A DNA stretch of 64,000 nucleotides from positions 1-64,000 of the forward strand of contig DASQKY010000032.1 of NCBI GenBank assembly GCA_035630295.1. Direction: 5' to 3'. Position 1 is the stretch's first letter. Each line of letters begins with the position of its first letter. The translations under genes and the position numbers were made by a program. The DNA is from Acidimicrobiales bacterium (GTDB lineage Bacteria; Actinomycetota; Acidimicrobiia; Acidimicrobiales; Iamiaceae). The notes below the pieces were generated by a model. The model saw only the letters and a list, made by a program, of their open reading frames with translations, was not told the DNA's origin and ran no database searches. Below, piece after piece: positions 49,507-57,189 of this stretch.

Positions 49507-50192
49507 TCCCCGACACCCCCCGGGGGTGGCGGGTCGAGCACCGGCTGGCGCCGGCCGGCACCCTTCACGCCGCCGAGGTCGAGGCCGGGGGCGGTCGCCG
49601 GCTGTGGGTCCAGGAGGCCACGGGCCCGGCGCTGGTGCTGGGGAGCACCCAGCCGGCGGCGACGGTGGACACGAGGGCGGCCGCGGCGGCCGGGGTGGAC
49701 GTGGTCCGGCGGCGCAGCGGGGGAGGGGCGGTGCTGGTGGAGCCCGGTGGGGTGGTGTGGGTCGACGTGGTGGTGCCGCCCCAGGACCCCCTGTGGGACG
49801 ACGACGTGGGGCGGGCGGCCCAGTGGGTGGGCGAGGCCTGGGCCCGGGCCCTGGCCGCGGTGGGCGCCGGGGAGGGCCGGGTGCACCGGGGGGCCCTGGT
49901 GGCCACGCCGTGGTCGCGGCTGGCCTGCTTCGGGGGCCTGGGTCCCGGTGAGGTGACGGTGGGGGGGCGCAAGGTGGTGGGCGTGGCCCAGCGCCGGACC
50001 CGGGCCGGCGCCCGCTTCCAGTGCGCCGCCCTGCTGCGCTGGGCTCCGGCCGACCTGGTGGCCCTCCTGGCCCTGGCCCCGGCCGAGCGCGAGGCCGCGG
50101 CCGCCGACCTGGAGGGCCGGGCCGCGCCGGTCACGGCTCCCGGCGAGGCCCTGCTGGCCGCCTTCGCCGCCGCCCTCCCGCCCGCCCCTTGA
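49503..50192 (+). CDS. lipoate/octanoate-protein ligase A-family protein
   Basis: 229 residues. VVRRRSGGGAVLVEPGGVVW is the RRxSGGGxV ligand-binding motif, and VGGRKVVGVAQRRTRAGARF contains the conserved Lys (K-x-V-G-x-A-Q-R-R) that contacts the acyl-adenylate. It resembles the LplA/LipM fold, somewhat short. Could be a ligase, an amidotransferase or a biotin ligase relative. GTG overlaps the MenC-like stop. Ends 125 bases before mraZ. Confidence 0.8.
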   Translation: MIPDTPRGWRVEHRLAPAGTLHAAEVEAGGGRRLWVQEATGPALVLGSTQPAATVDTRAAAAAGVDVVRRRSGGGAVLVEPGGVVWVDVVVPPQDPLWDDDVGRAAQWVGEAWARALAAVGAGEGRVHRGALVATPWSRLACFGGLGPGEVTVGGRKVVGVAQRRTRAGARFQCAALLRWAPADLVALLALAPAEREAAAADLEGRAAPVTAPGEALLAAFAAALPPAP

Positions 50193-50226
50193 CAGCGAGG
50201 ACGAACATGTGTTTCCCTGGCGGCTG

Positions 50227-50298
50227 CCCACAATTGACCACTAAGGGGAAGGAAATCCCTGATCTAAGCCATGAAGTGGGTTGACCGCCCACAGTGGG
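50227..50298. promoter_or_regulatory. repeated GTGGG/CCCAC elements before the dcw operon (MraZ-site candidates)
   Basis: CCCAC at 50227-50231, GTGGG at 50276-50280, CCCAC at 50288-50292 and GTGGG at 50294-50298. The last two make a palindrome inside the promoter spacer. MraZ represses its own operon by binding short G-rich repeats (TGGGN in E. coli), so these are reasonable operators. The 125-base region is the most AT-rich in this part of the window. Confidence 0.45.
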
Positions 50299-50309
50299 GG
50301 GCGTAGGGT
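50281..50309 (+). promoter_or_regulatory. dcw operon promoter TTGACC-N17-TAGGGT
   Basis: Consensus-like -35 (50281-50286) and -10 (50304-50309) with 17-bp spacing. The -10 ends 8 bases before the mraZ ATG, so this message is probably leaderless. A second TTGACC at 50234-50239 has no matching -10. Confidence 0.75.
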
Positions 50310-50317
50310 CGGCGCCC

Positions 50318-50863
50318 ATGGGGCTGATGACCGACACGGGTGCCGAGGAGGGGGACGTCGCGGCCGCGCCGGTCGACACGGCGCTGCGCCTGTGCGGGCG
50401 CTACACGAACGGCATCGACAGCAAGTCCCGGGTGGTCATGCCGGCCCCGTTCCGCGCCGCCTTCGCCGCCGGGGGCTACCTCACGCCGTGGCGGGGGACG
50501 TGCCTGGCCGCCATGGGCCCCGGGGAGTTCGACCGCTACCGGGCCCACACCGCCCGCCAGCTGGCCGACCGGGGCGAGCCCGACATCGACGGCGTCCTCC
50601 GCACCCTCTGGAGCTCCACGGCCGAGATCCGCCTCGACATCCAGGGCCGCCTCGTCCTCCCCGAGGAGGTGCGGTCCCAGGTCGGCATCACCGACGAGGT
50701 CCGCTTCGTCGGCCACGGCCGGCGCGTGGAGCTGTGGCCGGCGGTGGTGACCCCCGACGAGCTGGACGAGCGGGCCGACCACCTGGCCACCCTCACCGCG
50801 GTGCAGGGCACCTACCTGCCGGACCTCGACCACCCGGACCCCCGGCCGGACCTGGGGCTCTGA
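50318..50863 (+). CDS. mraZ: MraZ, transcriptional regulator of the dcw cluster
   Basis: 181 residues with two SpoVT/AbrB-type halves: YTNGIDSKSRVVMPAPFRAA and AEIRLDIQGRLVLPEEVRSQ, the doubled SKGR/Q-like DNA-binding motif. About 20 extra residues precede the usual start and about 15 follow, making it longer than the usual 140-150. A downstream Met (MTDTG) four codons in is possible. It forms a ring-shaped oligomer that represses the operon. First gene of the cluster, 6 bases ahead of rsmH. Confidence 0.93.
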   Translation: MGLMTDTGAEEGDVAAAPVDTALRLCGRYTNGIDSKSRVVMPAPFRAAFAAGGYLTPWRGTCLAAMGPGEFDRYRAHTARQLADRGEPDIDGVLRTLWSSTAEIRLDIQGRLVLPEEVRSQVGITDEVRFVGHGRRVELWPAVVTPDELDERADHLATLTAVQGTYLPDLDHPDPRPDLGL

Positions 50864-50869
50864 GAGGCG

Positions 50870-51856
50870 ATGGCCCTCACCATGTCGCCCCCCTCCGCCC
50901 CGGTCGCCGGCTGGGACCACGTCCCGGTGCTGGCCGAGGCCGTGGTCTCGGTGCTGGGCGCCGCTCCGGCCGGCACCTACGTCGACTGCACCCTGGGCCT
51001 GGGCGGCCACGCCGCCCTCCTCCTGGAGGCCCACCCCGGCCTCCGCCTCCTCGGCCTCGACCAGGACGCCGAGGCCCTGGAGCAGGCGGCCGCCGCCCTG
51101 GCCCGCTTCGGCGACCGGGTGGCGCTGCGCCACGCCCGCTCCGACGCGCTGCCGGAGGTCCTGTCCGAGCTCGGCATCGACGACGTCACCGCCGTGCTGG
51201 CCGACCTGGGCGTGTCGTCACCCCAGGTCGACCGGGCCGAGCGGGGCTTCAGCTACCGCTCCGACCGGGACGGGCCGCTCGACATGCGCATGGACCGCTC
51301 CCGGGGCCGCACGGCCGCCGACCTGCTGGCCGACCTGGACGAGGACGCCCTGGTCCGGGCCCTGCGCCAGCTCGGCGACGAGCCCCACGCCCGCCGCATC
51401 GCCCGAGCCGTGGTCGACGCCGAGCCCCGGACCACGGCCCAGCTGGCCGCCGTGGTCCGCGACGCCGTCCCGGCCGCCCGGCGCCGCTCCGGCGACCCGG
51501 CCAAGCGGGTGTTCCAGACCCTCCGCATCCTGGTCAACGACGAGCTGGGCACGCTGGACCGCACCCTCGACGTGGCCATGGCCGCCCTGGTGCCCGGCGG
51601 CCGCCTGGCCGTCATCTCCTTCCACTCGCTCGAGGACCGGATGGTCAAGACCCGCTTCCGGGCCGCGGCCGAGGACGGCTGCACCTGCCCGCCCGGGCTG
51701 CCCTGCGCCTGCGGCTTCGAGCCCACCGTCCGCCTGCTGCGCCGCAAGCCCTGGGTGGCCGACCCGGCCGAGGTGGCGGCCAACCCCCGCTCGACCAGCG
51801 CCCGCCTGCGGGCCGTGGAGGCCCTCCCGCCCCCGGGTGGGGAGGACCGGCCGTGA
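50870..51856 (+). CDS. rsmH: 16S rRNA (cytosine-1402-N4)-methyltransferase
   Basis: 328 residues. HVPVLAEAVVSVL opening, SAM-binding YVDCTLGLGGHAALLLEAHP, DLGVSSPQVDRAERGFSYRS, and the C-terminal SFHSLEDRMVKTRFR that carries RsmH-specific residues. It methylates the 30S decoding site. GAGAGGCG lies before the ATG. The stop overlaps the ftsL GTG. Confidence 0.96.
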   Translation: MALTMSPPSAPVAGWDHVPVLAEAVVSVLGAAPAGTYVDCTLGLGGHAALLLEAHPGLRLLGLDQDAEALEQAAAALARFGDRVALRHARSDALPEVLSELGIDDVTAVLADLGVSSPQVDRAERGFSYRSDRDGPLDMRMDRSRGRTAADLLADLDEDALVRALRQLGDEPHARRIARAVVDAEPRTTAQLAAVVRDAVPAARRRSGDPAKRVFQTLRILVNDELGTLDRTLDVAMAALVPGGRLAVISFHSLEDRMVKTRFRAAAEDGCTCPPGLPCACGFEPTVRLLRRKPWVADPAEVAANPRSTSARLRAVEALPPPGGEDRP

Positions 51857-52545
51857 CCGCCACCCGGGCCGTGCCGGCCCGCTCCGGCGCGGCCACGGCC
51901 CGGCCCCTGCCGGTCCGCCCGTCCCGTCCCGTCCCGTCCCGGCCCGCCCCGGAGCGGCCGCGCCGCCCGGACCTGCGCATCGTCCCCGTGGCCCGGCCCC
52001 GGCGGGGCGGCGCCCTGGCCGTGGTGGTGCTGCTGGTGGTGGGCGGCGCCCTGCTGGGCACCGCCGTGCTGCACACCATGCTGGTCTCGGGCCAGCGCGA
52101 GGTCGACCGCCTGGAGGAGCGCATCCGGGACGCCGAGCAGGCCAACCAGGCCCGCCGCCTCGACGTGGCCGAGCTGGAGTCGCCGGCCCGGGTGGTGCAG
52201 GAGGCCGAGGGCGACGGCATGGTCGACCCCGACGTGGTGACGTGGCTGACACGGAACCCCGACGGCACCGTCGAGGCCAGCTCCGCCTCCCGCCCGGTGA
52301 CCGAGGAGGCCACCGACACCGATGGCACGGCCACCGATGGCACCGCCACGGATGGCACCGCCACGGATGGCACCGCCACCGATGGCACGGCCACGGACGG
52401 CACCGCTTCGGACGGCACGGCCTCGGACGACACGGCCTCGGATGGCACCGCTTCGGATGGCACGGCCACGGACGGCACCGCTTCGGACGGCACCGCCACC
52501 GAGGACACGCCCACCGACGACGGCTCCTCGGCCGGGGCCGGATGA
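51853..52545 (+). CDS. ftsL: FtsL-like divisome protein with a repetitive C-terminal tail
   Basis: 230 residues. A Pro/Arg-rich cytosolic head (about 1-55), one membrane helix (about 58-78), then a short coiled coil (REVDRLEERIRDAEQANQAR) and the usual DVAELESPARVVQEA segment as in FtsL/DivIC proteins. From about residue 157 the tail is 12 copies of D-G-T-A-T/S encoded by a 15-bp tandem repeat. FtsL links FtsB/Q and FtsI/W at the septum. The position between rsmH and ftsI fixes the identity. The extracytoplasmic repeat tail is not part of the family. Coupled on both sides. Confidence 0.88.
   Translation: MTATRAVPARSGAATARPLPVRPSRPVPSRPAPERPRRPDLRIVPVARPRRGGALAVVVLLVVGGALLGTAVLHTMLVSGQREVDRLEERIRDAEQANQARRLDVAELESPARVVQEAEGDGMVDPDVVTWLTRNPDGTVEASSASRPVTEEATDTDGTATDGTATDGTATDGTATDGTATDGTASDGTASDDTASDGTASDGTATDGTASDGTATEDTPTDDGSSAGAG
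52321..52500 (+). repeat. 15-bp tandem repeat, 12 copies, inside ftsL
   Basis: Units of the type GATGGCACCGCCACG run without interruption for exactly 180 bp, each coding D-G/D-T-A-T/S. Differences are mostly synonymous (GAT/GAC, ACC/ACG, GCC/GCT) or T-to-S, so copy number could vary without frameshift. Confidence 0.95.
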
Positions 52546-54707
52546 GCGACCGCCCGGTCACCGGGGCCTTCGACGCCTACCGGGCGCAGCGGGCCGGCGG
52601 CCCCGCGGCCTCCGGCCGGCGCCGGCCGAGCCCCCGGCCCGCCCGCTCAACCTCGTCCCGCTCCACCTCGTCCCGCTCCACCTCGCCCCGGCCCGCGCCG
52701 GCCCGCCCGGCGCCGGCTCCCCGTTCCCGCACCTCCCCCCGTTCCACCCGTCCCCCCGAGTCCCGTCGGACGACGCCGGCTGCGGCCCGTCGCCTGGTGC
52801 CGGGCCGGGGGGAGCGGGCGGGGAGGGGCGCCGGCGCGCCGCCCCCGCCGCGGGCCACCCGCCGGCGGCTGCTGGCGCTGCCGGTGGTGAGCGTGCTCCT
52901 GTTCGGGGTGGTGGCGGCCAAGCTGGTCGACGTCCAGGTCCGCAACCCCGACCGCTGGGTGGCCCAGGGCCTCCAACAGCGCATCGCGGTGGCCACCCTG
53001 CCGGCCGGGCGGGGCTCGCTGCTCGACCGCAACGGCCACCACTTCTCCCTGTCGCTGCCCCGGCGCTCGGTGTTCGCCGACCCCAGCCTCATCCACGACC
53101 CGGCCGCGGTGGCCGCCCGGCTCGCCCCGCTGCTGGAGGTTCCGCGCCGCGAGCTGGAGGAGAAGGTCTCGGGCCCGGGGCGCTTCGCCATGCTGGCCCA
53201 CACCCTGCCCGACGCGGTGGCCGACCGGGTCGAGGCCCTGGACATCGCCGGCATCAGCTTCGTGGCGGAGTACCAGCGCTTCCGGCCCAACGACACCCTG
53301 GCCCAGTCGCTGGTCGGCTCGGTCAGCGTGGACGGCTCCCAGGGCATCTCCGGCCTGGAGGCCCAGTACGACGACCTCCTCACCGGCCGGGAGGGCGAGA
53401 TCACCTACGAGAAGGCCAAGGTCGAGGGGGGCGGGGCCATCGCCGGCAGCACCCGGCGGGTCATCGCCGCCCGCCCCGGGGCCGACATCACCCTCACCCT
53501 GGACCGGGGCCTCCAGTACGAGACCGAGCAGACCCTGGCCGACCACCTGGGCCGGGCCGGGGCCCACGGCGGCACCGCCATCGTGTCCCGCCCCTCCACC
53601 GGCGAGATCCTGGCCCTGGCCAACCTGGAGCAGGACGAGGGCGGCGCCGGCTACGTGCCCACCACCAACAACCTGGCCCTCACCACCGTCTACGAGCCCG
53701 GGTCGGTCAACAAGGTCATCACCGTGGCCGCCGCCCTGGAGGAGGGCCTGGTCACCCCCGAGACCATGCTCTCGGTGCCCGACGAGCTGGAGGTCGGGGA
53801 CCACCGGTTCACCGACTCCCACCCCCACCCCACCACCTCGTGGTCGGTCACCGACATCCTGGCCACCTCGTCCAACATCGGCACGATCATGCTGGCCCAG
53901 CAGCTGGGCGGGGACCGGATGGACCGCTACCTCCGGCGCTTCGGCTTCGGCTCCCGCACCGGGCTGGGCTTCCCGGCCGAGTCGGCCGGGCTGATGCTGC
54001 CCGGGGACGAGTGGGCCCAGCAGAGCACGGCCATCGGCTCCATCCCCATCGGGCAGGGCATCTCGGTCACCGCCCTGCAGATGCTCCAGGCCTACAACGT
54101 GCTGGCCAACGACGGCACCTACGTCCCGCCCCGCCTGGTCCGGGCCGTCACCCGGCCCGACGGCACGCCCGAGCCGGTGCCCTCGCCGGAGCCGGTCCAG
54201 GTGGTGTCGCCCACCACCGCCGCGGCGGTGCGGGCCATGATGGCCGAGGTGGTCGAGCGGGGCACCGGCCAGGACGCCGCCGTGCCCGGCTACACGGTGG
54301 CCGGCAAGACCGGCACGGCACGCAAGCCCCAGCCCAACGGCGGCTACGAGGACGAGGACGGCGCCATGCACTACATCGCCACCTTCGCCGGCCTGCTGCC
54401 GGCCGAGAACCCCGACCTGTCCGTCATCGTGGTGGTTGACGAGCCCGACCCCGGCCGGTCCATCTACGCCGGCGACGTGGCCGCCCCCGCCTTCTCCGAC
54501 CTGGCCCGCCTGGCCCTGCGCCGCTTGGACATCCCGCCGGCCGTGGGCGGCGGCACGGTGGCGGTGCCCACCATGTCGGAGTCGGCCCAGGGCATCGGCG
54601 ACACCCGCATCCCCTCCTCCGGCGCCGCTCCCGACGAGGGCGCAGCCCGGGAGGAGGACGCGGCCGGCGTCGATCCCGGCGACGGCGGCGACCCCGACGG
54701 CGGCTGA
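52542..54707 (+). CDS. ftsI: penicillin-binding protein 3 / FtsI transpeptidase
   Basis: 721 residues. A 105-residue cytosolic head rich in Ser, Arg and Pro precedes the membrane helix (about 108-128). Dimerisation domain begins VQVRNPDRW with AGRGSLLDRNG. The transpeptidase domain has the Ser nucleophile in EPGSVNKV (about residue 388), SSN in ATSSNIGTIM (about 443) and KTG in VAGKTGTARKP (about 589). It crosslinks septal peptidoglycan with FtsW. The C-terminal 50 residues are acidic and disordered. No PASTA domain. ATGA overlap with ftsL. Confidence 0.95.
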   Translation: MSDRPVTGAFDAYRAQRAGGPAASGRRRPSPRPARSTSSRSTSSRSTSPRPAPARPAPAPRSRTSPRSTRPPESRRTTPAAARRLVPGRGERAGRGAGAPPPPRATRRRLLALPVVSVLLFGVVAAKLVDVQVRNPDRWVAQGLQQRIAVATLPAGRGSLLDRNGHHFSLSLPRRSVFADPSLIHDPAAVAARLAPLLEVPRRELEEKVSGPGRFAMLAHTLPDAVADRVEALDIAGISFVAEYQRFRPNDTLAQSLVGSVSVDGSQGISGLEAQYDDLLTGREGEITYEKAKVEGGGAIAGSTRRVIAARPGADITLTLDRGLQYETEQTLADHLGRAGAHGGTAIVSRPSTGEILALANLEQDEGGAGYVPTTNNLALTTVYEPGSVNKVITVAAALEEGLVTPETMLSVPDELEVGDHRFTDSHPHPTTSWSVTDILATSSNIGTIMLAQQLGGDRMDRYLRRFGFGSRTGLGFPAESAGLMLPGDEWAQQSTAIGSIPIGQGISVTALQMLQAYNVLANDGTYVPPRLVRAVTRPDGTPEPVPSPEPVQVVSPTTAAAVRAMMAEVVERGTGQDAAVPGYTVAGKTGTARKPQPNGGYEDEDGAMHYIATFAGLLPAENPDLSVIVVVDEPDPGRSIYAGDVAAPAFSDLARLALRRLDIPPAVGGGTVAVPTMSESAQGIGDTRIPSSGAAPDEGAAREEDAAGVDPGDGGDPDGG
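52651..52695 (+). repeat. 15-bp tandem repeat, about 2.7 copies, in the FtsI N-terminal tail
   Basis: CCTCGTCCCGCTCCA occurs twice in tandem (52651-52680) followed by a decayed third copy. It encodes S-S-R-S-T units in the cytosolic head. Same unit length as the repeat in ftsL 150 bases upstream, different sequence. Confidence 0.8.
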
Positions 54708-54709
54708 GC

Positions 54710-56140
54710 GTGGCCGCCCCCCCGTCCCCTCCGCCGACCTCCCTCCGCACCGTCCTGGCCGTGGCCGGGGCCGCGGCCGACGGCCCGGTGGCGCTGGACG
54801 GCGATCCCGAGGCGGAGGTCACCGCCACCGCCCACGACTCGCGGGCGGTGGCCCCCGGCAGCCTGTTCGCCTGCATCCCCGGCGCCCACGCCGACGGCCA
54901 CGACCACGCCCCCGCCGCGGTGGCGGCCGGGGCGGCGGCCCTCCTGGTCGAACGCCCCCTGGGGCTGGGCGTGCCCGAGGTGCAGGTGCCGTCGGTGCGG
55001 CGGGCCCTGGGCCCGGTGGCCGCGGCGGTGGCCGGCGACCCGTCGCGGGACCTGGCCGTGCTCGGCGTGACCGGCACCAACGGCAAGACCACCGTCGTCC
55101 ACCTGCTGGCCGCCGTCCTGGACGCCGCCGGGGTGCCGGCCACCACCATCGGCACCCTCACCGGGGCCCGCACCACGCCCGAGGCCCCCGCCCTCCAGGA
55201 GAGCTTGGCCGCGGCCCGGGCCGAGGGGCGCGAGGCGGTGGCCATGGAGGTGTCGTCCCACGCTCTCGACCAGCACCGGGTGGACGGCACCCGCTTCGCG
55301 GTGGCGGCCTTCACCAACCTCAGCCCTGACCACCTCGACCACCACCGGACCATGGAGGCCTACTTCGCGGCCAAGGCCCGGCTCTTCACCCCCGAGCTGG
55401 CCGACCGGGCCGTGGTGTGCACCGACTCGGCCCACGGCCGGCTGCTGCGCGACAGCGCCCAGGTGCCCACCCTGGGCGTGTCCCTGGCCGATGCCGAGGA
55501 CCTGGTGCTCGAGGCCCGGGGCGCCCGGTTCACGTGGCGGGGCCGCCCCGTGCACCTGCCCCTGGCCGGGGCCTTCAACGTCCGCAACGCCCTGGTGGCG
55601 GCCGAGGTGGCCGTGGCCGCCGGGCTGGCGCCGGCCGACGTGGCCTCCGGCCTGTCGGCGGCCCCGGTGGTGCCGGGCCGGTTGGAGCCGGTCGAGGCCG
55701 GCCAGCCCTTCACCGTCCTCGTCGACTACGCCCACACCCCGGACGGGCTGGGGCAGGTGGTCGACGCCCTCCGGCCCCTCACCGAGGGCCGGCTCCTGGT
55801 CGTCTTCGGCTGCGGCGGCGACCGCGACACGGCCAAGCGGCCCCTCATGGGGGCGGCGGCGGCCACCGCCGATCGGGTCGTGCTCACCTCGGATAACCCG
55901 AGATCGGAGGACCCAGGTGCGATCATCGAGGCCGTGCGTGCTGGCATCCCCCCCGCGACCGACCTCACCGTCGAGCCCGACCGCCGCTCGGCCATCGCCC
56001 TGGCCCTGGCCGAGGCCCGGCCCGGCGACGTGGTGCTGATCGCCGGCAAGGGCCACGAGACGACCCAGGTGGTGGGGGACCGGGTGCTGCCCTTCGACGA
56101 CCGAGAGGTGGCCCGGGCCCTCCTCGGGGGGGCGTCGTGA
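54710..56140 (+). CDS. murE: UDP-MurNAc-tripeptide synthetase
   Basis: 476 residues. N-terminal HDSRAVAPGSLFACIPGAHA, ATP loop GVTGTNGKTTVVHLL, carbamylated-Lys region HLDHHRTMEAYFAAKARLF, and the C-terminal SDNPRSEDP. DNPR marks meso-diaminopimelate-adding enzymes, so the wall is predicted to be A1-gamma type. GTG starts 2 bases after the ftsI stop. The stop overlaps mraY directly, leaving no room for murF, which commonly stands here. Confidence 0.95.
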   Translation: MAAPPSPPPTSLRTVLAVAGAAADGPVALDGDPEAEVTATAHDSRAVAPGSLFACIPGAHADGHDHAPAAVAAGAAALLVERPLGLGVPEVQVPSVRRALGPVAAAVAGDPSRDLAVLGVTGTNGKTTVVHLLAAVLDAAGVPATTIGTLTGARTTPEAPALQESLAAARAEGREAVAMEVSSHALDQHRVDGTRFAVAAFTNLSPDHLDHHRTMEAYFAAKARLFTPELADRAVVCTDSAHGRLLRDSAQVPTLGVSLADAEDLVLEARGARFTWRGRPVHLPLAGAFNVRNALVAAEVAVAAGLAPADVASGLSAAPVVPGRLEPVEAGQPFTVLVDYAHTPDGLGQVVDALRPLTEGRLLVVFGCGGDRDTAKRPLMGAAAATADRVVLTSDNPRSEDPGAIIEAVRAGIPPATDLTVEPDRRSAIALALAEARPGDVVLIAGKGHETTQVVGDRVLPFDDREVARALLGGAS

Positions 56141-57189
56141 TCGCCCTCCTCATGGCGGCCGGCATCGCCCTGGCCAGCTCGCTGGTCGGCACCCGCTTCC
56201 TCATCGTGGGGCTGCGCCGGCGCGGGATCGGCCAGCCCATCCACGAGGACGTCCCCGACGCCCACACCAAGAAGGCGGGCACGCCCACCATGGGCGGCAT
56301 CGCCATCGTGGTCGGCACCGTGCTGGGCTACGCCGTGGCCCACACCCGGCCCGGCCTGGCCTTCACCCGCTCCGGCATCCTGCTGGTGGCCCTGGTGGTG
56401 GCGGCCGGGGTGGTGGGCGGCCTCGACGACTGGATCAAGGTCTCCCAGGAGCGGAACCTGGGGCTGTCCAAGGCGGCCAAGAGCATCGGCCTGCTCAGCG
56501 TGGCCGTGGCCTTCGCCGTGGCCGCCGTGCACCTCACGCCGGTCCACACCACCCTGTCGTTCACCCGCTTCGACAGCTTCGCCTCCCTCGACATGGGCCC
56601 GTGGCTGTGGTGCGGCTGGGCCGTGCTGCTCATCGTGGGCTGCACCAACGCCGTCAACCTGACCGACGGGCTCGACGGCCTGGCCGGCGGCTCGGCCATC
56701 TTCGGCTTCGCCGCCTTCACCTTCATCGCCTTCTGGGCCTTCCGCAACGCCGGCCAGGCCGGGGTCCTGGCCGACTACCAGATCCCCCACGCCCTCGACC
56801 TGGCCGTGGTGGCCGCCGCCCTGGTCGGGGCGACCACCGGCTTCCTGTGGTGGAACGCCACCCCGGCCCGCATCTTCATGGGCGACACCGGCGCCCTGGC
56901 CATCGGCGGCGGCCTGGCCGGCCTGGCCCTCCTGCTCAGCACCCACCTGCTGCTGCCCATCATCGGTGGCCTGTTCGTGTTCGAGACCGCCTCGGTGATC
57001 GTGCAGGTGGCCAGCTTCCGGCTGTTCAAGCGCCGGCTGTTCCGGATGGCCCCCATCCACCACCACTACGAGATCGCGGGCTGGCCCGAGACCACCATCA
57101 TCGTGCGGTTCTGGATCCTGGCCGGCCTGTCCACGGCCATCGCCGTGGGCCTGTACCTGGCCGACTACATCCACCTCACCGGCCAGTGA
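56137..57189 (+). CDS. mraY: phospho-MurNAc-pentapeptide transferase
   Basis: 350 residues, about ten membrane helices. Signature stretches: VPDAHTKKAGTPTMGGIAIV, AVNLTDGLDGLAGGSAIFGF, ATPARIFMGDTGALAIGGGL with catalytic Asp residues, and RMAPIHHHYEIAGWPETTII. It makes lipid I on undecaprenyl phosphate. GTG overlaps the murE stop and its own stop overlaps murD. Confidence 0.97.
   Translation: MIALLMAAGIALASSLVGTRFLIVGLRRRGIGQPIHEDVPDAHTKKAGTPTMGGIAIVVGTVLGYAVAHTRPGLAFTRSGILLVALVVAAGVVGGLDDWIKVSQERNLGLSKAAKSIGLLSVAVAFAVAAVHLTPVHTTLSFTRFDSFASLDMGPWLWCGWAVLLIVGCTNAVNLTDGLDGLAGGSAIFGFAAFTFIAFWAFRNAGQAGVLADYQIPHALDLAVVAAALVGATTGFLWWNATPARIFMGDTGALAIGGGLAGLALLLSTHLLLPIIGGLFVFETASVIVQVASFRLFKRRLFRMAPIHHHYEIAGWPETTIIVRFWILAGLSTAIAVGLYLADYIHLTGQ

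Noticed and set aside
52321-52500. Regular repeats considered as a CRISPR array
   Set aside because: Units are 15 bp with no spacers and lie in frame inside ftsL.
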